Shown here: piece after piece, positions 25,101 to 35,652 of the stretch | Position numbering within the stretch: the stretch's first letter is position 1 | Layout of the letters: every line of letters begins with the position of its first letter | NCBI GenBank assembly: GCA_022650485.1 | Contig: JALCPP010000006.1 | Coordinates: 144,479 to 208,478 of the forward strand | Direction: 5' to 3' | Origin: Oscillospiraceae bacterium | GTDB lineage: Bacteria; Bacillota; Clostridia; Oscillospirales; Acutalibacteraceae | Length of the DNA: 64,000 nt | Notes under the pieces: generated by a model | Databases searched by the model: none | Seen by the model: the letters and a program-made list of their open reading frames with translations, nothing else | What the model was told of the DNA's origin: nothing | Translations under genes and position numbers: made by a program

Positions 25101-25496
25101 TTATTTATTATAATACGGTGTAACAATGTTGTCAACAATTGGCAGAAACAGCCTGTGGCTGCAGCCTTTCGACGGGCCTCCTTCCGGCGCGGGCGCGGAG
25201 GAATTGCTTTCCGCCGAAAAAACGCTTTCCGTCGAGCCGTCGGCATATTGCGCTGTAAAGTTCGAAAACGGCGCCGACGCGGCTTCCCCCGTTAAAGTCA
25301 CCGTCAGTTCCGACCCAGACCGCGCGCACGAAACGACCTGCGCGTTTGCCGTCCCGATACGGCGCGCCAGCCGGTCGGAAAGGCTGATGCCGATATTTTT
25401 TTCGAGAACCGCCCCCACGATCAGGGCAGCCAGCAGCATCACCGAAATCCGAAACCGCCGTAGTTTTTCCGTGTTTTTAAAATGAAAAATATTCAC
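25101..25496 (-). CDS. Small single-span membrane protein of unknown function
   Basis: 131 residues from a GTG at 25496 with GGGAG 8 nt upstream. The product has a basic N-terminus (NIFHFKNTEKLRRFR), one membrane segment (ISVMLLAALIVGAVL) and an outside part with a possible beta-rich stretch (GSELTVTLTGEAASAPFSNF) and a Ser/Pro end. No family recognised. Its 3' end overlaps a consensus promoter for the next gene, which lowers confidence in the C-terminus, although such overlaps occur. Confidence 0.5.
   Translation of the reverse strand: MNIFHFKNTEKLRRFRISVMLLAALIVGAVLEKNIGISLSDRLARRIGTANAQVVSCARSGSELTVTLTGEAASAPFSNFTAQYADGSTESVFSAESNSSAPAPEGGPSKGCSHRLFLPIVDNIVTPYYNK
25107..25135 (-). promoter_or_regulatory. 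Consensus promoter of the C39-like gene
   Basis: On the minus strand TTGACA (25135-25130), 17 bp, TATAAT (25112-25107): a perfect sigma-A match. It overlaps the last codons of the upstream hypothetical gene and leaves a leader of about 115 nt. Confidence 0.8.
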
Positions 25497-25660
25497 GATA
25501 CAACTCCCGTGATCGGACAAATGATGTTGTCGAAAAACGCATACTGTGCCCTATGGAACCACTTTTTTATTTCATATGATAATTATAATAAACTTATTGT
25601 TCTTATCCGTCAATATGCTTTTCTGTTTCTGATGAATTAAAAAAACCGGATTTCTCTAAA

Positions 25661-25706
25661 GAAAGAGGACGCGTCCCTCTGTACAAAGGATGCGTCCTCT
25701 TTTTTG
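25661..25706 (-). terminator. Terminator of the heat-shock operon
   Basis: AGAGGACGCGTCC and GGATGCGTCCTCT form a 13-bp stem with one mismatch; T-rich runs on both sides let it work in either direction. It is 25-70 nt after the dnaJ stop. Confidence 0.85.
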
Positions 25707-25729
25707 ATTGCTGTCTGCCTTTTTCCCGA

Positions 25730-26887
25730 TTACTCGCTGAACATATTTTTGATTTTATCGAAAAAAGTTTTTCTTTTCTGATAATTTTTGTCGTTGGCAC
25801 CGGCATCGAATTCTTTCAGCAGATCTTTTTGTTTCTGCGAAAGGTTTTTCGGGACTTCGATCGCCATACGGACGTACTGGTCGCCGCGGCCGTGCCCGCT
25901 GAGGCGCGGAATTCCTTTGCCCCTGAGCTTAAATACATCGCCCGGCTGAGTGCCGGCATGCACCTGATACTCCACCTTGCCGTCGATGGTCGGAACAATC
26001 ACTTCCGCACCCAAAGCCGCCTGCGTGAACGTTATGGGCATTTCGCACCACACGTCGTTGCCGCGGCGCTCGAAGATCGGGTGCGGACGCACACTGACGT
26101 ATACATGCAGGTCGCCGCTCGGCCCGCCGTTTAATCCGGCATTGCCGCGCCCGCTCACATTCAGAATCTGCTCATTGTCGATGCCCGCGGGAATACTGAT
26201 TTCAATGGTCTTTTTCTGTTTGACCCTGCCGGACCCGCCGCAGGTGGTGCACGGATTGTCAATCACTTTTCCGGACCCGCCGCAGCGGTCGCAGTTGCGC
26301 GCCGTCTGCACCACGCCGAACGGGGTGCGCTGACTGACCCGCACTTGGCCGCTGCCGCCGCACTGCGGGCAGGCCTTCGGTTTGGTTCCGTCCTTTGTGC
26401 CGGTTCCGTGGCAGTCGGAACAGGACTCTACCTGTTCATAATGAACGGTTTTTTTACAGCCTTTGGCAGCCTCTTCAAAGCTGATGACGATCGTCGCCTG
26501 GCCGTCACTGCCGCGGCGCGGAGTATTCGGGTTGGCCCTGCGTCCGCCGCCAAAACCAAAGCCGCCAAAATCAAAGCCGTCAAACACGCTGTTGAAAATA
26601 TCGTCTATATTGATGCCGCCGTTGAACGGGCTTCCGCCCGCTCCCCCGCCGAAACTGGGGTCTACACCCGCCTGGCCGAACTGGTCGTAACGGGCTCTTT
26701 TATCTTTATCGGACAGCACCTCATACGCTTCGTTGACTTCCTTAAACTTTACCTCGGCGTTTTTGTCTCCGGGGTTCAGGTCAGGGTGGTACTTTTTCGC
26801 GAGCTTGCGGTACGCCTTTTTAATTTCGGCATCCGTGGCGTTTTTGGGAACGCCCATCACTTCATAATAATCCCTTTTGTCAGCCAA
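25730..26887 (-). CDS. dnaJ: Co-chaperone DnaJ (Hsp40, type I)
   Basis: 385 residues with full type I architecture: J domain (about 1-70, H34-P35-D36 in [10 protein letters not shown]), a Gly/Phe-rich linker (about 75-125), and a zinc-binding domain with four CxxCxGxG motifs ([32 protein letters not shown]). C-terminal substrate-binding domains and a basic tail end the protein. It delivers clients to DnaK and stimulates its ATPase. It is the last gene of hrcA-grpE-dnaK-dnaJ. Confidence 0.98.
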   Translation of the reverse strand: MADKRDYYEVMGVPKNATDAEIKKAYRKLAKKYHPDLNPGDKNAEVKFKEVNEAYEVLSDKDKRARYDQFGQAGVDPSFGGGAGGSPFNGGINIDDIFNSVFDGFDFGGFGFGGGRRANPNTPRRGSDGQATIVISFEEAAKGCKKTVHYEQVESCSDCHGTGTKDGTKPKACPQCGGSGQVRVSQRTPFGVVQTARNCDRCGGSGKVIDNPCTTCGGSGRVKQKKTIEISIPAGIDNEQILNVSGRGNAGLNGGPSGDLHVYVSVRPHPIFERRGNDVWCEMPITFTQAALGAEVIVPTIDGKVEYQVHAGTQPGDVFKLRGKGIPRLSGHGRGDQYVRMAIEVPKNLSQKQKDLLKEFDAGANDKNYQKRKTFFDKIKNMFSE

Positions 26888-26907
26888 TCTGAATCACTCC
26901 CGAGAAT

Positions 26908-26947
26908 ACGCGTTGAGGGCAGCCGAAAAGGGCTGCCCCACCCGCGT
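26908..26947 (-). other. dnaK-dnaJ intercistronic hairpin
   Basis: On the minus strand GGGCAGCC and GGCTGCCC form an 8-bp stem with a 6-nt loop. Flanking ACGCG/CGCGT can extend it past an internal loop. There is no T-run. It may stabilise the dnaK message or reduce dnaJ expression; this role is inferred. Confidence 0.55.
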
Positions 26948-27023
26948 TTTATGTTAACGCCGCGCCGCCGCGAATCCGGCTGTTCCGGTCGTATCCGCAG
27001 CGGCTCTGCGGTCGGATTTTCAC

Positions 27024-28892
27024 TTATTTCTTATCCTTGTCGTCAACATCCCTGTATTCTGCGTTGTAAACGTTGCCGTCTGCGCCGCCCTGTGCGGAAT
27101 CCGCGCTGCCGCCGTTACCCTGTGTGGGCGGTACCGGTCCGCCGGCCGGCTGCTGGGGAGCCGCATTTTTGTACAGCTTTTCGCTCGCCGCGTACATTGC
27201 TTTCTGCAGTTCTTCGCTCTTTTCCTTAATGCCGTCTGCATTATTTGCGGAAATTTCGCTGCGCAGCGCCGTAACCTTCGCGTTCAGGTCATCTTTGTCG
27301 CTCTGCGGAATCTTGTCGCCGCTGTCCTTAATCAGTTTTTCAACGGAGTAGCACAGGTTTTCGGCCTCGTTTTTGTGGTCGATCTCTTCGCGGCGCTTCT
27401 TGTCTTCCGCTTCAAACTTCTCCGCATCCTTCACGGCCTTATCAATATCGTCCTTGCTCATGTTGGAGCTGGAAGAAATCGTGATCTTCTGTTCCTTGCC
27501 GGTTCCCTTATCCTTGGCGGAAACATTTACAATGCCGTTGGAATCGATATCGAACGTGACTTCAATCTGAGGAATGCCGCGCGGTGCCGGGGCGATTCCG
27601 TCCAGACGGAACAGGCCAAGCTGCTTATTGTCGCGGGCAAATTCACGTTCGCCCTGCAGTACATTGACTTCCACCTGGGTCTGGCCGTCCGCCGCCGTGG
27701 AGAAAATCTGGCTCTTCTTAGTCGGGATGGTCGTGTTTCTCTCGATGATCTTTGTCATAACGCCGCCCATAGTTTCCACACCGAGGGACAACGGGGTAAC
27801 ATCGAGCAGAAGCAGGCCCTCGACTTCGCCGCCCAGAACGCCCGCCTGCAGCGAAGCGCCGATGGCAACGCACTCATCCGGGTTGATGCCCTTAAACGGA
27901 TCTTTGCCGGAAAGTTCTTTTACTTTCTCCTGTACGGAAAGCATGCGGGTGGAACCGCCGACCAGCAGAACTTTGCCGATCTCATTCCAGGAAAGTCCGG
28001 CATCCGACATCGCCTGCTTTACCGGTCCGACTGTCTTTTCCACCAAATCGGCGGTCAGCTCGTCGTATTTTGCACGGCTCAGCGTCATATCCAGATGTTT
28101 CGGGCCGGTCGCGTCCGCCGTGATGAACGGCAGGTTGATGTTGGTGGAAGTCACGCCGGAAAGTTCAATCTTCGCCTTTTCCGCCGCGTCTTTCAGGCGC
28201 TGCATGGTTGCCTTATCCGCCGACAGGTCAATTCCGGTATCCTTCTTAAACTCGGAAACCATCCAGTCCATCACGCGTTTATCGAAGTCGTCGCCGCCCA
28301 GACGGTTGTTACCCGCTGTAGCGAGAACTTCCTGCACGCCGTCGCCCATTTCGATGATGGAAACATCAAAGGTGCCGCCGCCAAGGTCATAAACCATGAC
28401 TTTCTGTTCGTTATCCTTGTCAATGCCGTAGGAAAGCGCCGCCGCCGTCGGCTCGTTGATAATACGCTTTACGTCCAGTCCTGCAATCTTCCCGGCGTCT
28501 TTCGTCGCCTGGCGCTGCGCATCTGTAAAGTAAGCCGGAACGGTAATAACCGCCGAATGTACCGGCTCGCCGAGGTATGCTTCCGCATCCGCCTTCAGCT
28601 TTTGCAAAATCATTGCGGAAATTTCCTGCGGGGTATAATTTTTGTCATCAATCGCAACTTTATAATCGCTGCCCATCTCTCTTTTAATGGAGCTGATGGT
28701 GCGGTTCGGGTTTGTAATGGCCTGGCGTTTTGCCAGCTGGCCGACAATGCGTTCTCCCGTCTTCTTAAACGCTACAACGGACGGGGTGGTTCTTTCCCCT
28801 TCTGCGTTCGGAATAACGACCGGTTTGCCGCCTTCAATAACAGCGACACAGGAATTGGTGGTGCCCAGATCAATACCAATTGTTTTTGACAT
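27024..28892 (-). CDS. dnaK: Chaperone DnaK (Hsp70)
   Basis: 622 residues. Actin-like ATPase domain with [20 protein letters not shown] at the N-terminus, the phosphate-binding [15 protein letters not shown], and [15 protein letters not shown] adenosine loop ([13 protein letters not shown]). A substrate-binding domain starts after the linker in [14 protein letters not shown]. It ends in a Gly/Gln-rich tail and a charged end ([13 protein letters not shown]). It folds and refolds proteins with DnaJ and GrpE. The operon is HrcA-controlled through the CIRCE element upstream of hrcA. Confidence 0.99.
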   Translation of the reverse strand: MSKTIGIDLGTTNSCVAVIEGGKPVVIPNAEGERTTPSVVAFKKTGERIVGQLAKRQAITNPNRTISSIKREMGSDYKVAIDDKNYTPQEISAMILQKLKADAEAYLGEPVHSAVITVPAYFTDAQRQATKDAGKIAGLDVKRIINEPTAAALSYGIDKDNEQKVMVYDLGGGTFDVSIIEMGDGVQEVLATAGNNRLGGDDFDKRVMDWMVSEFKKDTGIDLSADKATMQRLKDAAEKAKIELSGVTSTNINLPFITADATGPKHLDMTLSRAKYDELTADLVEKTVGPVKQAMSDAGLSWNEIGKVLLVGGSTRMLSVQEKVKELSGKDPFKGINPDECVAIGASLQAGVLGGEVEGLLLLDVTPLSLGVETMGGVMTKIIERNTTIPTKKSQIFSTAADGQTQVEVNVLQGEREFARDNKQLGLFRLDGIAPAPRGIPQIEVTFDIDSNGIVNVSAKDKGTGKEQKITISSSSNMSKDDIDKAVKDAEKFEAEDKKRREEIDHKNEAENLCYSVEKLIKDSGDKIPQSDKDDLNAKVTALRSEISANNADGIKEKSEELQKAMYAASEKLYKNAAPQQPAGGPVPPTQGNGGSADSAQGGADGNVYNAEYRDVDDKDKK

Positions 28893-28957
28893 AATATTTT
28901 ACCTCCAACTCGTATCATTCAAAATTATGAAAAAATATTTATTATATATGAAAAAGG

Positions 28958-29560
28958 TCAGTTAGCTACCTGCACCATCGCATGCCGGATGACCCGGTCG
29001 CCAATCTTATACCCTTTTTGAAACACTTTGGTCACAACATTTTCCCCGCTTTGTTCATCTTCCACATGGGAAATGGCGTTGTGCAGTTCCGGGTCAAACG
29101 AATCGCCTTCCGCGCCCATCTCTTTCACGCCCAGCTTATCAAATGCGGAGCGCATTTGTTTCTGCACCAGTTCAACGCCCTTGCGCATATCTTCCGCCGT
29201 GCCGGTCTTTTGTTCCAGCGCGCGGTCCAGGCTGTCGGCCACCGTCAGGATTTCCAGAATGGCAGCCGCTGTGGCGTCGTTGTAAAGGGATGCTTTTTCC
29301 CGCGCCGTACGCTTGCGGTAATTTTCGTATTCCGCTGCCGTGCGCAGAAGAAGATCCTTCTGTTTTGCCAGTTGGCCGTTTGCCTCATCCAGTTTTTTGC
29401 GAAGGTCCTGTTCGGCCTTGCCGCCCTCTTTTTCAGCAGCCGCGGCATTTTCTGCCGGCTGGTCTGCTTCCGGGGACTGTTCCCCGCTGGTTTCTTGGGT
29501 TTCTGGTTGTGTTTCGGGCTGTTCGGCCTGTGCCTGCTGTTTCTTTTCTTTTTTCTGCAA
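28958..29560 (-). CDS. grpE: Nucleotide-exchange factor GrpE
   Basis: 200 residues starting from a TTG with GGGG 8 nt upstream. The first about 60 residues are Glu/Gln-rich and disordered. A long coiled-coil follows (LRKKLDEANGQLAKQKDLLL, AAEYENYRKRTAREKAS), then the beta-domain ending VVTKVFQKGYKIGDRVIRHA, which carries the GrpE signature. It releases ADP from DnaK. It sits 17 nt after hrcA and 65 nt before dnaK. Confidence 0.96.
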   Translation of the reverse strand: MQKKEKKQQAQAEQPETQPETQETSGEQSPEADQPAENAAAAEKEGGKAEQDLRKKLDEANGQLAKQKDLLLRTAAEYENYRKRTAREKASLYNDATAAAILEILTVADSLDRALEQKTGTAEDMRKGVELVQKQMRSAFDKLGVKEMGAEGDSFDPELHNAISHVEDEQSGENVVTKVFQKGYKIGDRVIRHAMVQVAN

Positions 29561-29577
29561 AACTGGCGCCCCTTTCT

Positions 29578-30609
29578 TTACTCCATATTCATTAATTCCG
29601 TCAGCATTCTGCCGACCGAACCGGAAAGATATTCAACACGGGAAATAATTCTGCCGTAATTCATGCGCATCGGCCCTATAATGGCAATCGCCCCGGCATC
29701 CCGGCTGCCGATGCTGTAGCGGGAAACAATCACACTGGAATCCCGCAGCTCCGGGCGGCGGCTCTCCTGCCCCAGAATCACCCGAACCTTGTTGTTCGGC
29801 TGTGAAAGCAGCCTGCAGAGTTCCGACGGGCGGGAAAGGAAATCCATAATGCGCCGCAGTTCCTCCTGACCGAATTCCGGGTAAAACAGAAGATTGATTT
29901 CTCCGTTTAAGCAAACTTCGGACTGCATGGATTCCTGCGCCGCGCCCGCGACCGCCATCAGGGCGGAACTGATCATAATTGCCATGTCACCCATGGAAGC
30001 CGCCAGCGACTGAATGTATGCCGGTGTAATGGAAGCCACCGGAACCCCGATCAGCTTTTCATTAATCATGCGGAAAAACACACGAAGGATTTCCGGCGTA
30101 ATATCGAAATCGCAGTGAAACACACGGCTCTTCATCGTCCCCGCGGAAGTCATCAGAATCACCATGGCCGTGCGCCGGCTGGTCTGCACCAGCTGCACCG
30201 CGCGAATCACGGCGGATTCCCCGCTCGGCGTGGTGGAAACCGCCGCGAACTTTGTCATGGAAGCCAACACTTTCGCGACACCGTCCAGCAGTTTTTCCGG
30301 GTCGTAGGCACTGGGAAGAATCAGGCTGTCGATATACCGTTTTTCTTCTCCCGTGATGCCGGGCCGCTTCATCAGCCGGTCGATATAAACCCGGTACCCC
30401 TTTTCGGTCGGGACACGCCCGGCGGATGTATGCGGCTGTTCCAGAAGTCCCCGGTCGCTCAAATTGCTCATTTCATTCCGGACTGTTGCGGAAGAAACGT
30501 TAAAGTCAAGGGTTTCGCACAGCGATTTGGAACCCACCGGTTCGCCGGTTGCAATGTACAGCTCAACGACGGCAGCCAAGATTTTCTGCTGTCTTACTGT
30601 CAGTTCCAT
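29578..30609 (-). CDS. hrcA: Heat-shock repressor HrcA
   Basis: 343 residues, with a winged-helix DNA-binding domain at the N-terminus (LTVRQQKILAAVVELYIATG, FNVSSATVRNEMSNLSDRGL, QPHTSAGRVPTEKGYRVYID) and the HrcA dimer/GAF-like part behind it. It binds the CIRCE inverted repeat located 26 nt upstream of its own start and so represses the whole hrcA-grpE-dnaK-dnaJ operon; GroEL normally keeps it active. GGAGGGAG precedes the ATG. Confidence 0.98.
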   Translation of the reverse strand: MELTVRQQKILAAVVELYIATGEPVGSKSLCETLDFNVSSATVRNEMSNLSDRGLLEQPHTSAGRVPTEKGYRVYIDRLMKRPGITGEEKRYIDSLILPSAYDPEKLLDGVAKVLASMTKFAAVSTTPSGESAVIRAVQLVQTSRRTAMVILMTSAGTMKSRVFHCDFDITPEILRVFFRMINEKLIGVPVASITPAYIQSLAASMGDMAIMISSALMAVAGAAQESMQSEVCLNGEINLLFYPEFGQEELRRIMDFLSRPSELCRLLSQPNNKVRVILGQESRRPELRDSSVIVSRYSIGSRDAGAIAIIGPMRMNYGRIISRVEYLSGSVGRMLTELMNME

Positions 30610-30634
30610 TCCCTCTCCCTCCGCTTCATTCAGT

Positions 30635-30661
30635 TTAGCACTCAGTATGTAAGAGTGCTAA
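30635..30661 (-). promoter_or_regulatory. CIRCE operator (HrcA-binding site)
   Basis: TTAGCACTC-N9-GAGTGCTAA, a perfect 9-9-9 CIRCE palindrome between the promoter and the hrcA start codon. It predicts autoregulated repression released on heat stress. Confidence 0.98.
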
Positions 30662-30673
30662 CATCCTGTAAAT

Positions 30674-30702
30674 AGAGTACCATTAGTTTACCCTGTTGTC
30701 AA
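30674..30702 (-). promoter_or_regulatory. Promoter of the heat-shock operon
   Basis: On the minus strand TTGACA (30702-30697), 17 bp, TACTCT (30679-30674), immediately upstream of CIRCE, so HrcA binding would block initiation or early elongation. Confidence 0.75.
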
Positions 30703-30819
30703 TATGTTAATTGTAAACTAATTATGAAATCCGCTGTAACCGCCTTGTTTCAGGCTCTCTGCCGGAACAAACGCGGTTTTTCGTCTCCTGCCGTCTCTGT
30801 AAATTAAAATTTCTGCCCG

Positions 30820-30862
30820 CAAAAAATCCGCGCAGATAAAAACACATCCGCGCGGATTTTCC
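30820..30862 (-). terminator. Terminator of lepA-hemW
   Basis: On the minus strand AAAATCCGCGC pairs with GCGCGGATTTT around a 16-nt loop and is followed by a further TT, about 25 nt after the hemW stop. Confidence 0.8.
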
Positions 30863-30886
30863 TATCTATATATAGAAAGCACTCCG

Positions 30887-32143
30887 CTAAAACAGAACTT
30901 CCGCCGTCAGCTGATTCGACACCAGAAATCCACGTGGGGTAAAATGGAATCCGTCCTGTGTGCAAACGGTCAGCCCTGCGGATTCATACCGCTTTGCCGC
31001 CGCTTTGATTTTTTGGGGAACCGGGCAGCCGAACCGCTCGCGGCAGCGGGCATCGGTCAGGCCTTCCGTCAGCCGCAGTGCCAGCATGGCAAATTCCTCA
31101 AAGTCTCCGCCTTTCCCCTGCTCCTGCGGCATCTCTCCCTGCAGGAACGCCTTCAGGCTCCGCTTTTTGGAAAAACGCCGCCCGTTTAAAAACGAGTGGG
31201 CCGCAGGCCCGAACCCCAGGTATTCTTCATCGTGCCAATATTTCAGGTTATGCCTGCCTTCATATCCGCCTTGTGCAAAATTTGAAATTTCATATTGATG
31301 AAAGCCGTTCCGTTCCAATTCCCCGCACGCCAGCAGGTAAAGGGCAGCGGCTTCGTCCTCATCCGGAATATCAAGCGTTTCCTTTTGCTTAAAATACGCC
31401 GTTCCCGGCTCGACCTGTAAAAGGTAAGCCGAAACATGCCGCGCCCCCGCACGGGCACAAAACGCAATCGACCGGCGCAGACTTTCCTCTGTCTGTCCCT
31501 GCACCGCCAGCATCAGGTCAAGGGAGAGGTTGTCGAACCCGGCATTCTGCGCCTGCCCGATACAGCGCGCCGCCTGTTGCGCCGTGTGCCGCCGCCCCAG
31601 CAAACGCAGTTCCTTTTCATTTGCCGACTGCAAGCCCAGCGACAGGCGGTTTACACCCGCCGCGCGGATTTCCCGAAAAAAGTCGGAAAGGTCTTCGGCC
31701 GGGTTTGCTTCCACCGTGATTTCGGCGTGCTCCAGCCCAAAGCCGCGGCGGGCGGCTTCCACAATGCGAATCAGCCGCCCGGCCCCCAGCAGACTGGGCG
31801 TTCCCCCGCCAAAATACAGCGTGTCAGCTGTTCTGCCCGATTGCTCCGCTTCGTATTTAATTTCTTTTACAATACGCTCTGTATATTGTTCCATCCGCTC
31901 TTCACTGCCGCGAATGGAATAAAAATCACAGTAGGGGCATTTCCCGTCGCAGAACGGCACATGGACATAAATTCCGCAGACTGCGTCGTTCTGCGGGAGT
32001 GTTTGTGGAAAAGCTCCCGGACGGATCACGTCTTTCGCGCCCGCGGCGGGAGCATTCCCTGAACTGTCCCGCGCGGAAACATGACGCGTTTTTCTCCGCA
32101 CCCCTCCGCGGGCCGTTGGCAGCGGCGGCACGCTGCTATTCAT
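30887..32143 (-). CDS. hemW: HemW-like radical SAM heme chaperone
   Basis: 418 residues. The radical-SAM cluster motif is [11 protein letters not shown] (C-x3-C-x2-C) within GIYVHVPFC, followed by [12 protein letters not shown] and [10 protein letters not shown], and a C-terminal HemW domain (DARCRERFG and the winged end). HemW proteins are heme-trafficking proteins formerly annotated as oxygen-independent coproporphyrinogen oxidase. The ATG at 32143 overlaps the lepA stop, but it leaves about 57 residues before the conserved start of the fold, with low-complexity character; no good alternative start is visible nearer the motif. Neighbouring lepA is a common partner in Firmicutes. Confidence 0.9.
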   Translation of the reverse strand: MNSSVPPLPTARGGVRRKTRHVSARDSSGNAPAAGAKDVIRPGAFPQTLPQNDAVCGIYVHVPFCDGKCPYCDFYSIRGSEERMEQYTERIVKEIKYEAEQSGRTADTLYFGGGTPSLLGAGRLIRIVEAARRGFGLEHAEITVEANPAEDLSDFFREIRAAGVNRLSLGLQSANEKELRLLGRRHTAQQAARCIGQAQNAGFDNLSLDLMLAVQGQTEESLRRSIAFCARAGARHVSAYLLQVEPGTAYFKQKETLDIPDEDEAAALYLLACGELERNGFHQYEISNFAQGGYEGRHNLKYWHDEEYLGFGPAAHSFLNGRRFSKKRSLKAFLQGEMPQEQGKGGDFEEFAMLALRLTEGLTDARCRERFGCPVPQKIKAAAKRYESAGLTVCTQDGFHFTPRGFLVSNQLTAEVLF

Positions 32144-33953
32144 CGAGTTTGAGGACGCTCATGAAGGCTTCCTGCGGCACTTCTACCGTGCCGAGCTGGC
32201 GCATCCGTTTTTTGCCTTCCTTCTGTTTTTCGAGCAGCTTCTTCTTACGCGAAATATCTCCGCCGTAGCATTTGGCAAGAACATCCTTACGCATCGCCTT
32301 GACCGTTTCCCGCGCGATAATCCTCCCGCCGATGCATGCCTGAATCGGTATTTCAAACATCTGGCGCGGAATCTTGTCTTTCAGCTTTTCGGCCATCTTG
32401 CGGGCGCGGGCATACGCCTTGTCTTCATGAATAATAAAGGAAAGCGCATCGACGGTTTCGCCGTTCAGCATAATGTCGAGCTTGACCAGCTTGCTTTTGC
32501 GGTATCCCTTTAATTCGTAGTCAAACGAAGCATACCCGCGGGTCCGGCTTTTCAGCGCGTCGAAAAAGTCATAGATAATCTCGTTGAGCGGCAGCTCATA
32601 GTGGATATCGACACGGTCTGCATCCACATATTTCATATCGATGAAGGTACCCCGGCGCTCCTGACAAAGCTCCATGATATTCCCAACATAGTCCTTCGGC
32701 GTGTAAATATGCGCGTTGGTAATCGGCTCCTGCGCCTCTGCAATCAGCGCGGGGTCCGGGTAATTGGTCGGGTTGTCAATCGAAGTCATCTCGCCGTCGG
32801 TCTTTAAAATATGATACACCACGCTCGGCGCGGTCGTAACCAGATCCAGGTCATACTCGCGTTCCAGCCGTTCCTGAATAATCTCCATGTGCAGCAGGCC
32901 CAGAAATCCGCAGCGAAACCCAAAGCCCAGCGCGGCGGAGGTTTCCGGCTCAAAGGAAAGCGCCGCGTCGTTCAGCTGCAGCTTTTCCAGCGCGTCGCGC
33001 AGATCCGGATATTTGGCGCCGTCCGCGGGATAAACGCCGCAGAACACCATCGGCTGCACCGGGTGATACCCCGGCAGCGGTTCTTTCGCCGGGCGTTCCG
33101 CCAGCGTGACCGTGTCGCCGACGCGCGCTTCACGCACCGCCTTGATGGAAGCGGAAATCACCCCGACCTCTCCGGCTTTCAGGCAGTCGCTCGGCTCAAA
33201 GCGGGTCGCGCGCATATAGCCGCACTCGACCACCGTAAACTCACTGCCGACTGACATCATGCGAATCACGTCTCCGGGTTTGACCTGCCCATCCATCACG
33301 CGCACATGCACGACCACGCCTTTATACGAATCGTAGTACGAATCAAAAATCAGCGCGCGCAGCGGCGCCTCGTCATCCCCCTTCGGGGGCGGCACATTTT
33401 TGACGATCTGTTCCATAACCGCCTGAATATTCGTTCCCATCTTCGCGGAAACACAGGGCGCCTCGTCAGCCGGGATCCCGATCACGTCCTCGATCTCTTT
33501 GCGGACTTCTTCCGGCCGGGCGGAAGGCAGGTCGATCTTGTTGATAACCGGGACAATTTCAAGCCCCGCGTCCACCGCAAGATACGTGTTTGCCAGCGTC
33601 TGGGCTTCAATCCCCTGCGAGGCGTCAACGACCAGCACCGCGCCTTCACATGCGGCGAGCGAGCGAGAAACCTCGTAATTAAAATCAACGTGGCCGGGCG
33701 TGTCAATCAGGTTGAAAACATAGTCCTGCCCGTCCTCCGCGTTGTAAACCAGCGTCACGGCATGCGCCTTAATCGTAATGCCGCGTTCCCGCTCCAGCGC
33801 CATATCGTCGAGAATCTGATTCTCCATCTCGCGCAGAGGGACGGACTTTGTCTGTTCAAGGATGCGGTCCGCTAAGGTGCTTTTGCCGTGGTCAATATGC
33901 GCTATAATACAGAAATTGCGAACTCTGTCACGTGGAATTGCCAATCCAATCAC
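32136..33953 (-). CDS. lepA: Elongation factor 4 (LepA)
   Basis: 605 residues, normal length. GTPase domain with [14 protein letters not shown] (P-loop), [16 protein letters not shown] and [13 protein letters not shown], then EF-G-like domains and the LepA-specific C-terminal domain ([40 protein letters not shown]). It is a ribosome-associated GTPase that affects initiation/elongation. It begins with GTG (AGGAAC upstream) and overlaps hemW by 8 nt. Confidence 0.98.
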   Translation of the reverse strand: MIGLAIPRDRVRNFCIIAHIDHGKSTLADRILEQTKSVPLREMENQILDDMALERERGITIKAHAVTLVYNAEDGQDYVFNLIDTPGHVDFNYEVSRSLAACEGAVLVVDASQGIEAQTLANTYLAVDAGLEIVPVINKIDLPSARPEEVRKEIEDVIGIPADEAPCVSAKMGTNIQAVMEQIVKNVPPPKGDDEAPLRALIFDSYYDSYKGVVVHVRVMDGQVKPGDVIRMMSVGSEFTVVECGYMRATRFEPSDCLKAGEVGVISASIKAVREARVGDTVTLAERPAKEPLPGYHPVQPMVFCGVYPADGAKYPDLRDALEKLQLNDAALSFEPETSAALGFGFRCGFLGLLHMEIIQERLEREYDLDLVTTAPSVVYHILKTDGEMTSIDNPTNYPDPALIAEAQEPITNAHIYTPKDYVGNIMELCQERRGTFIDMKYVDADRVDIHYELPLNEIIYDFFDALKSRTRGYASFDYELKGYRKSKLVKLDIMLNGETVDALSFIIHEDKAYARARKMAEKLKDKIPRQMFEIPIQACIGGRIIARETVKAMRKDVLAKCYGGDISRKKKLLEKQKEGKKRMRQLGTVEVPQEAFMSVLKLDE

Positions 33954-34074
33954 CGTTCCTGACTTATGAATCGTTCCGCTCCCAAAACAGAGGCGGAATA
34001 TCCTTTAATAAAATTAACTGTATTATACCATAGGGGCTCGGAAAAGAAAACGGCGCTCTGCGAAACATTTCCGG

Positions 34075-34899
34075 TTAAGCCAACCCGCCGCTTCCGCGGG
34101 CTGTACCGTGCGCCCGCATGTCCCGCTTCTGATGCGCCAGAAAAAAGAGCCTTGGAAACCGAAAAAGTATCTCTCCGCTTTTTTGCTTTGGATAGGCTGA
34201 AACGACCCGGTCATAGATCTCCTTTTGAAACACGGTTCGTGCTTCTTCGTCCAATTCCTCAAGATAGGGGCGCAGGCCCGTGCCGCGGTACCATTCCATA
34301 ATCCCATCATGGCTTTTCATCCGGTGAAAATAGGTTGTCTGCCACAGCGTAAAGTCGGGCGATAAATCGCCCAGCAGATCAAAATATTCCGACTGCGTCA
34401 GATTGTAAAAGATTCTCCGGTTTGAAAACCTCGATGCCCATCGGGGGCTTTTTACAACTTCCCCGATGATCCGGTGAATCGGCTCCTGCGCATTCATCGG
34501 CGTCTGCACCGCCAGCACGCCGCCCGGGCACAGCAATGCCATCATATTCCGGAGCAGCTGCGGATGGTTGGGAATCCACTGAATGCAGGCATTGGAAAAC
34601 ACAACGTCAAAGGTGCCGCGTCCCAATTTTGGCAGGTCTCTGCCCGCGTCACAGAGCCGGAACGCCAGGTCAGGGTGATTTTGTTTTGCCGCTTCAATCA
34701 TTTGTGAAGAACTGTCAACGCCTAAGATTTCCGCGCCCGGGAACCGGCGGGCCAGCACTTCGGTGCTGTTGCCGGGGCCGCAGCCGATATCGACTATTTT
34801 TACGGGATGTTCCAGTTCAATCCGATTGGCAAGATCAACCGCGGGCTGGGTCCGCTCCGCTCCAAACTTCAGGTATTGCCGTGAATTCCAGTTTTGCAT
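34075..34899 (-). CDS. tam: Trans-aconitate 2-methyltransferase-like SAM methyltransferase
   Basis: 274 residues from the ATG at 34899 (GGGGAGAG 6 nt upstream; the in-frame ATG at 34947 lacks it). The start MQNWNSRQYLKFGAERTQPA closely follows Tam proteins. SAM-binding motif I is IVDIGCGPGNSTEVL; the segment FDVVFSNACIQWIPNHPQLL is also characteristic of the family. Tam methylates trans-aconitate, a by-product that inhibits aconitase. The family call is good; the exact substrate is by similarity only. Confidence 0.82.
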   Translation of the reverse strand: MQNWNSRQYLKFGAERTQPAVDLANRIELEHPVKIVDIGCGPGNSTEVLARRFPGAEILGVDSSSQMIEAAKQNHPDLAFRLCDAGRDLPKLGRGTFDVVFSNACIQWIPNHPQLLRNMMALLCPGGVLAVQTPMNAQEPIHRIIGEVVKSPRWASRFSNRRIFYNLTQSEYFDLLGDLSPDFTLWQTTYFHRMKSHDGIMEWYRGTGLRPYLEELDEEARTVFQKEIYDRVVSAYPKQKSGEILFRFPRLFFLAHQKRDMRAHGTARGSGGLA

Positions 34900-34952
34900 T
34901 TTAGCTCTCCCCACTTTTTCATCCCGGCTTCTTTCTGTGCCGTACAAATAAC

Positions 34953-34981
34953 AAAAGGGGGAAGACAGACGTCCTCCCCCA
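34953..34981 (-). terminator. Terminator after the Ser/Pro-rich membrane protein gene
   Basis: On the minus strand GGGGGAGGAC pairs with GTCTTCCCCC (one mismatch) and is followed by TTTTGTT, directly after the stop at 34987. Confidence 0.75.
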
Positions 34982-34986
34982 CACGG

Positions 34987-35604
34987 TCAGTACCGGTTGA
35001 TGTTCCGGTAATATTTGTCGTTTAACAGTTTCTTTTTGCGCGAGCGCTTTGGTCTGCGGTACCGTTTGCGCCCCATGCCGCGCGGCGGCCGCCGGTTGCT
35101 GAACACGACGATCAGAACGACGATCACGCCAAGTGCGATGCATCCCCAGGACAAAAGGCCGATCCAATTCAACCAGTGGGACGATTCCTGATGTGTCACG
35201 ACCGAATCGAGCGGGTCGGTTTCCGACACACTGGCAACGCTCGGCAATGAAATTTCACTGGACGGCACCAGGGAAGAAATCATCTCTCCCGCGGCGCTTC
35301 CGGATTCCTCCCCGGAAGACAGCGCCTGGGACGGCGTCCCCTGATTTCCTGTTTTTTTCACCGCTTTTGAAGAAGGCTTGGAAGTGCTGGAAGCCGAAGA
35401 TGAACTTGCCGGTTTGGAAGGCAAAGACGCTTTGGAGGACGGCGGCTGGGGCGACGGGGACTGAGATCCCGATGACTCGGCGTCAAGGTCCGGAAAATAA
35501 GGTACTGCCTGACTCCCCGACTGGGCAGAAACGCTCAGCGACCCCCAAAACGTCACCAGGGTCAATATCATAAAAACGGACAGCACTTTCTCAAGTCGAT
35601 TCAT
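34987..35604 (-). CDS. Secreted/anchored Ser/Pro-rich protein of unknown function
   Basis: 205 residues from the ATG at 35604 with GGAGG 7 nt upstream. A cleavable-looking signal peptide (MNRLEKVLSVFMILTLVTFW to SVSAQ) precedes about 110 residues rich in Ser, Pro and Lys. Then come one membrane segment (WIGLLSWGCIALGVIVVLIV) and a strongly basic cytoplasmic end (RRPPRGMGRKRYRRPKRSRK). It therefore looks like a type I membrane protein with a flexible wall-spanning ectodomain. No recognised domain. Its own RBS and terminator support a real gene. Confidence 0.75.
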   Translation of the reverse strand: MNRLEKVLSVFMILTLVTFWGSLSVSAQSGSQAVPYFPDLDAESSGSQSPSPQPPSSKASLPSKPASSSSASSTSKPSSKAVKKTGNQGTPSQALSSGEESGSAAGEMISSLVPSSEISLPSVASVSETDPLDSVVTHQESSHWLNWIGLLSWGCIALGVIVVLIVVFSNRRPPRGMGRKRYRRPKRSRKKKLLNDKYYRNINRY

Positions 35605-35652
35605 CAAAGGTCCTCCATTAAAACCACGTGTTTCAATGTCTTTTAGTTGTAT

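Noticed and set aside
27375..28889. A 504-codon open frame antisense to dnaK
   Set aside because: Same GC-rich third-position effect; the dnaK reading is unambiguous.
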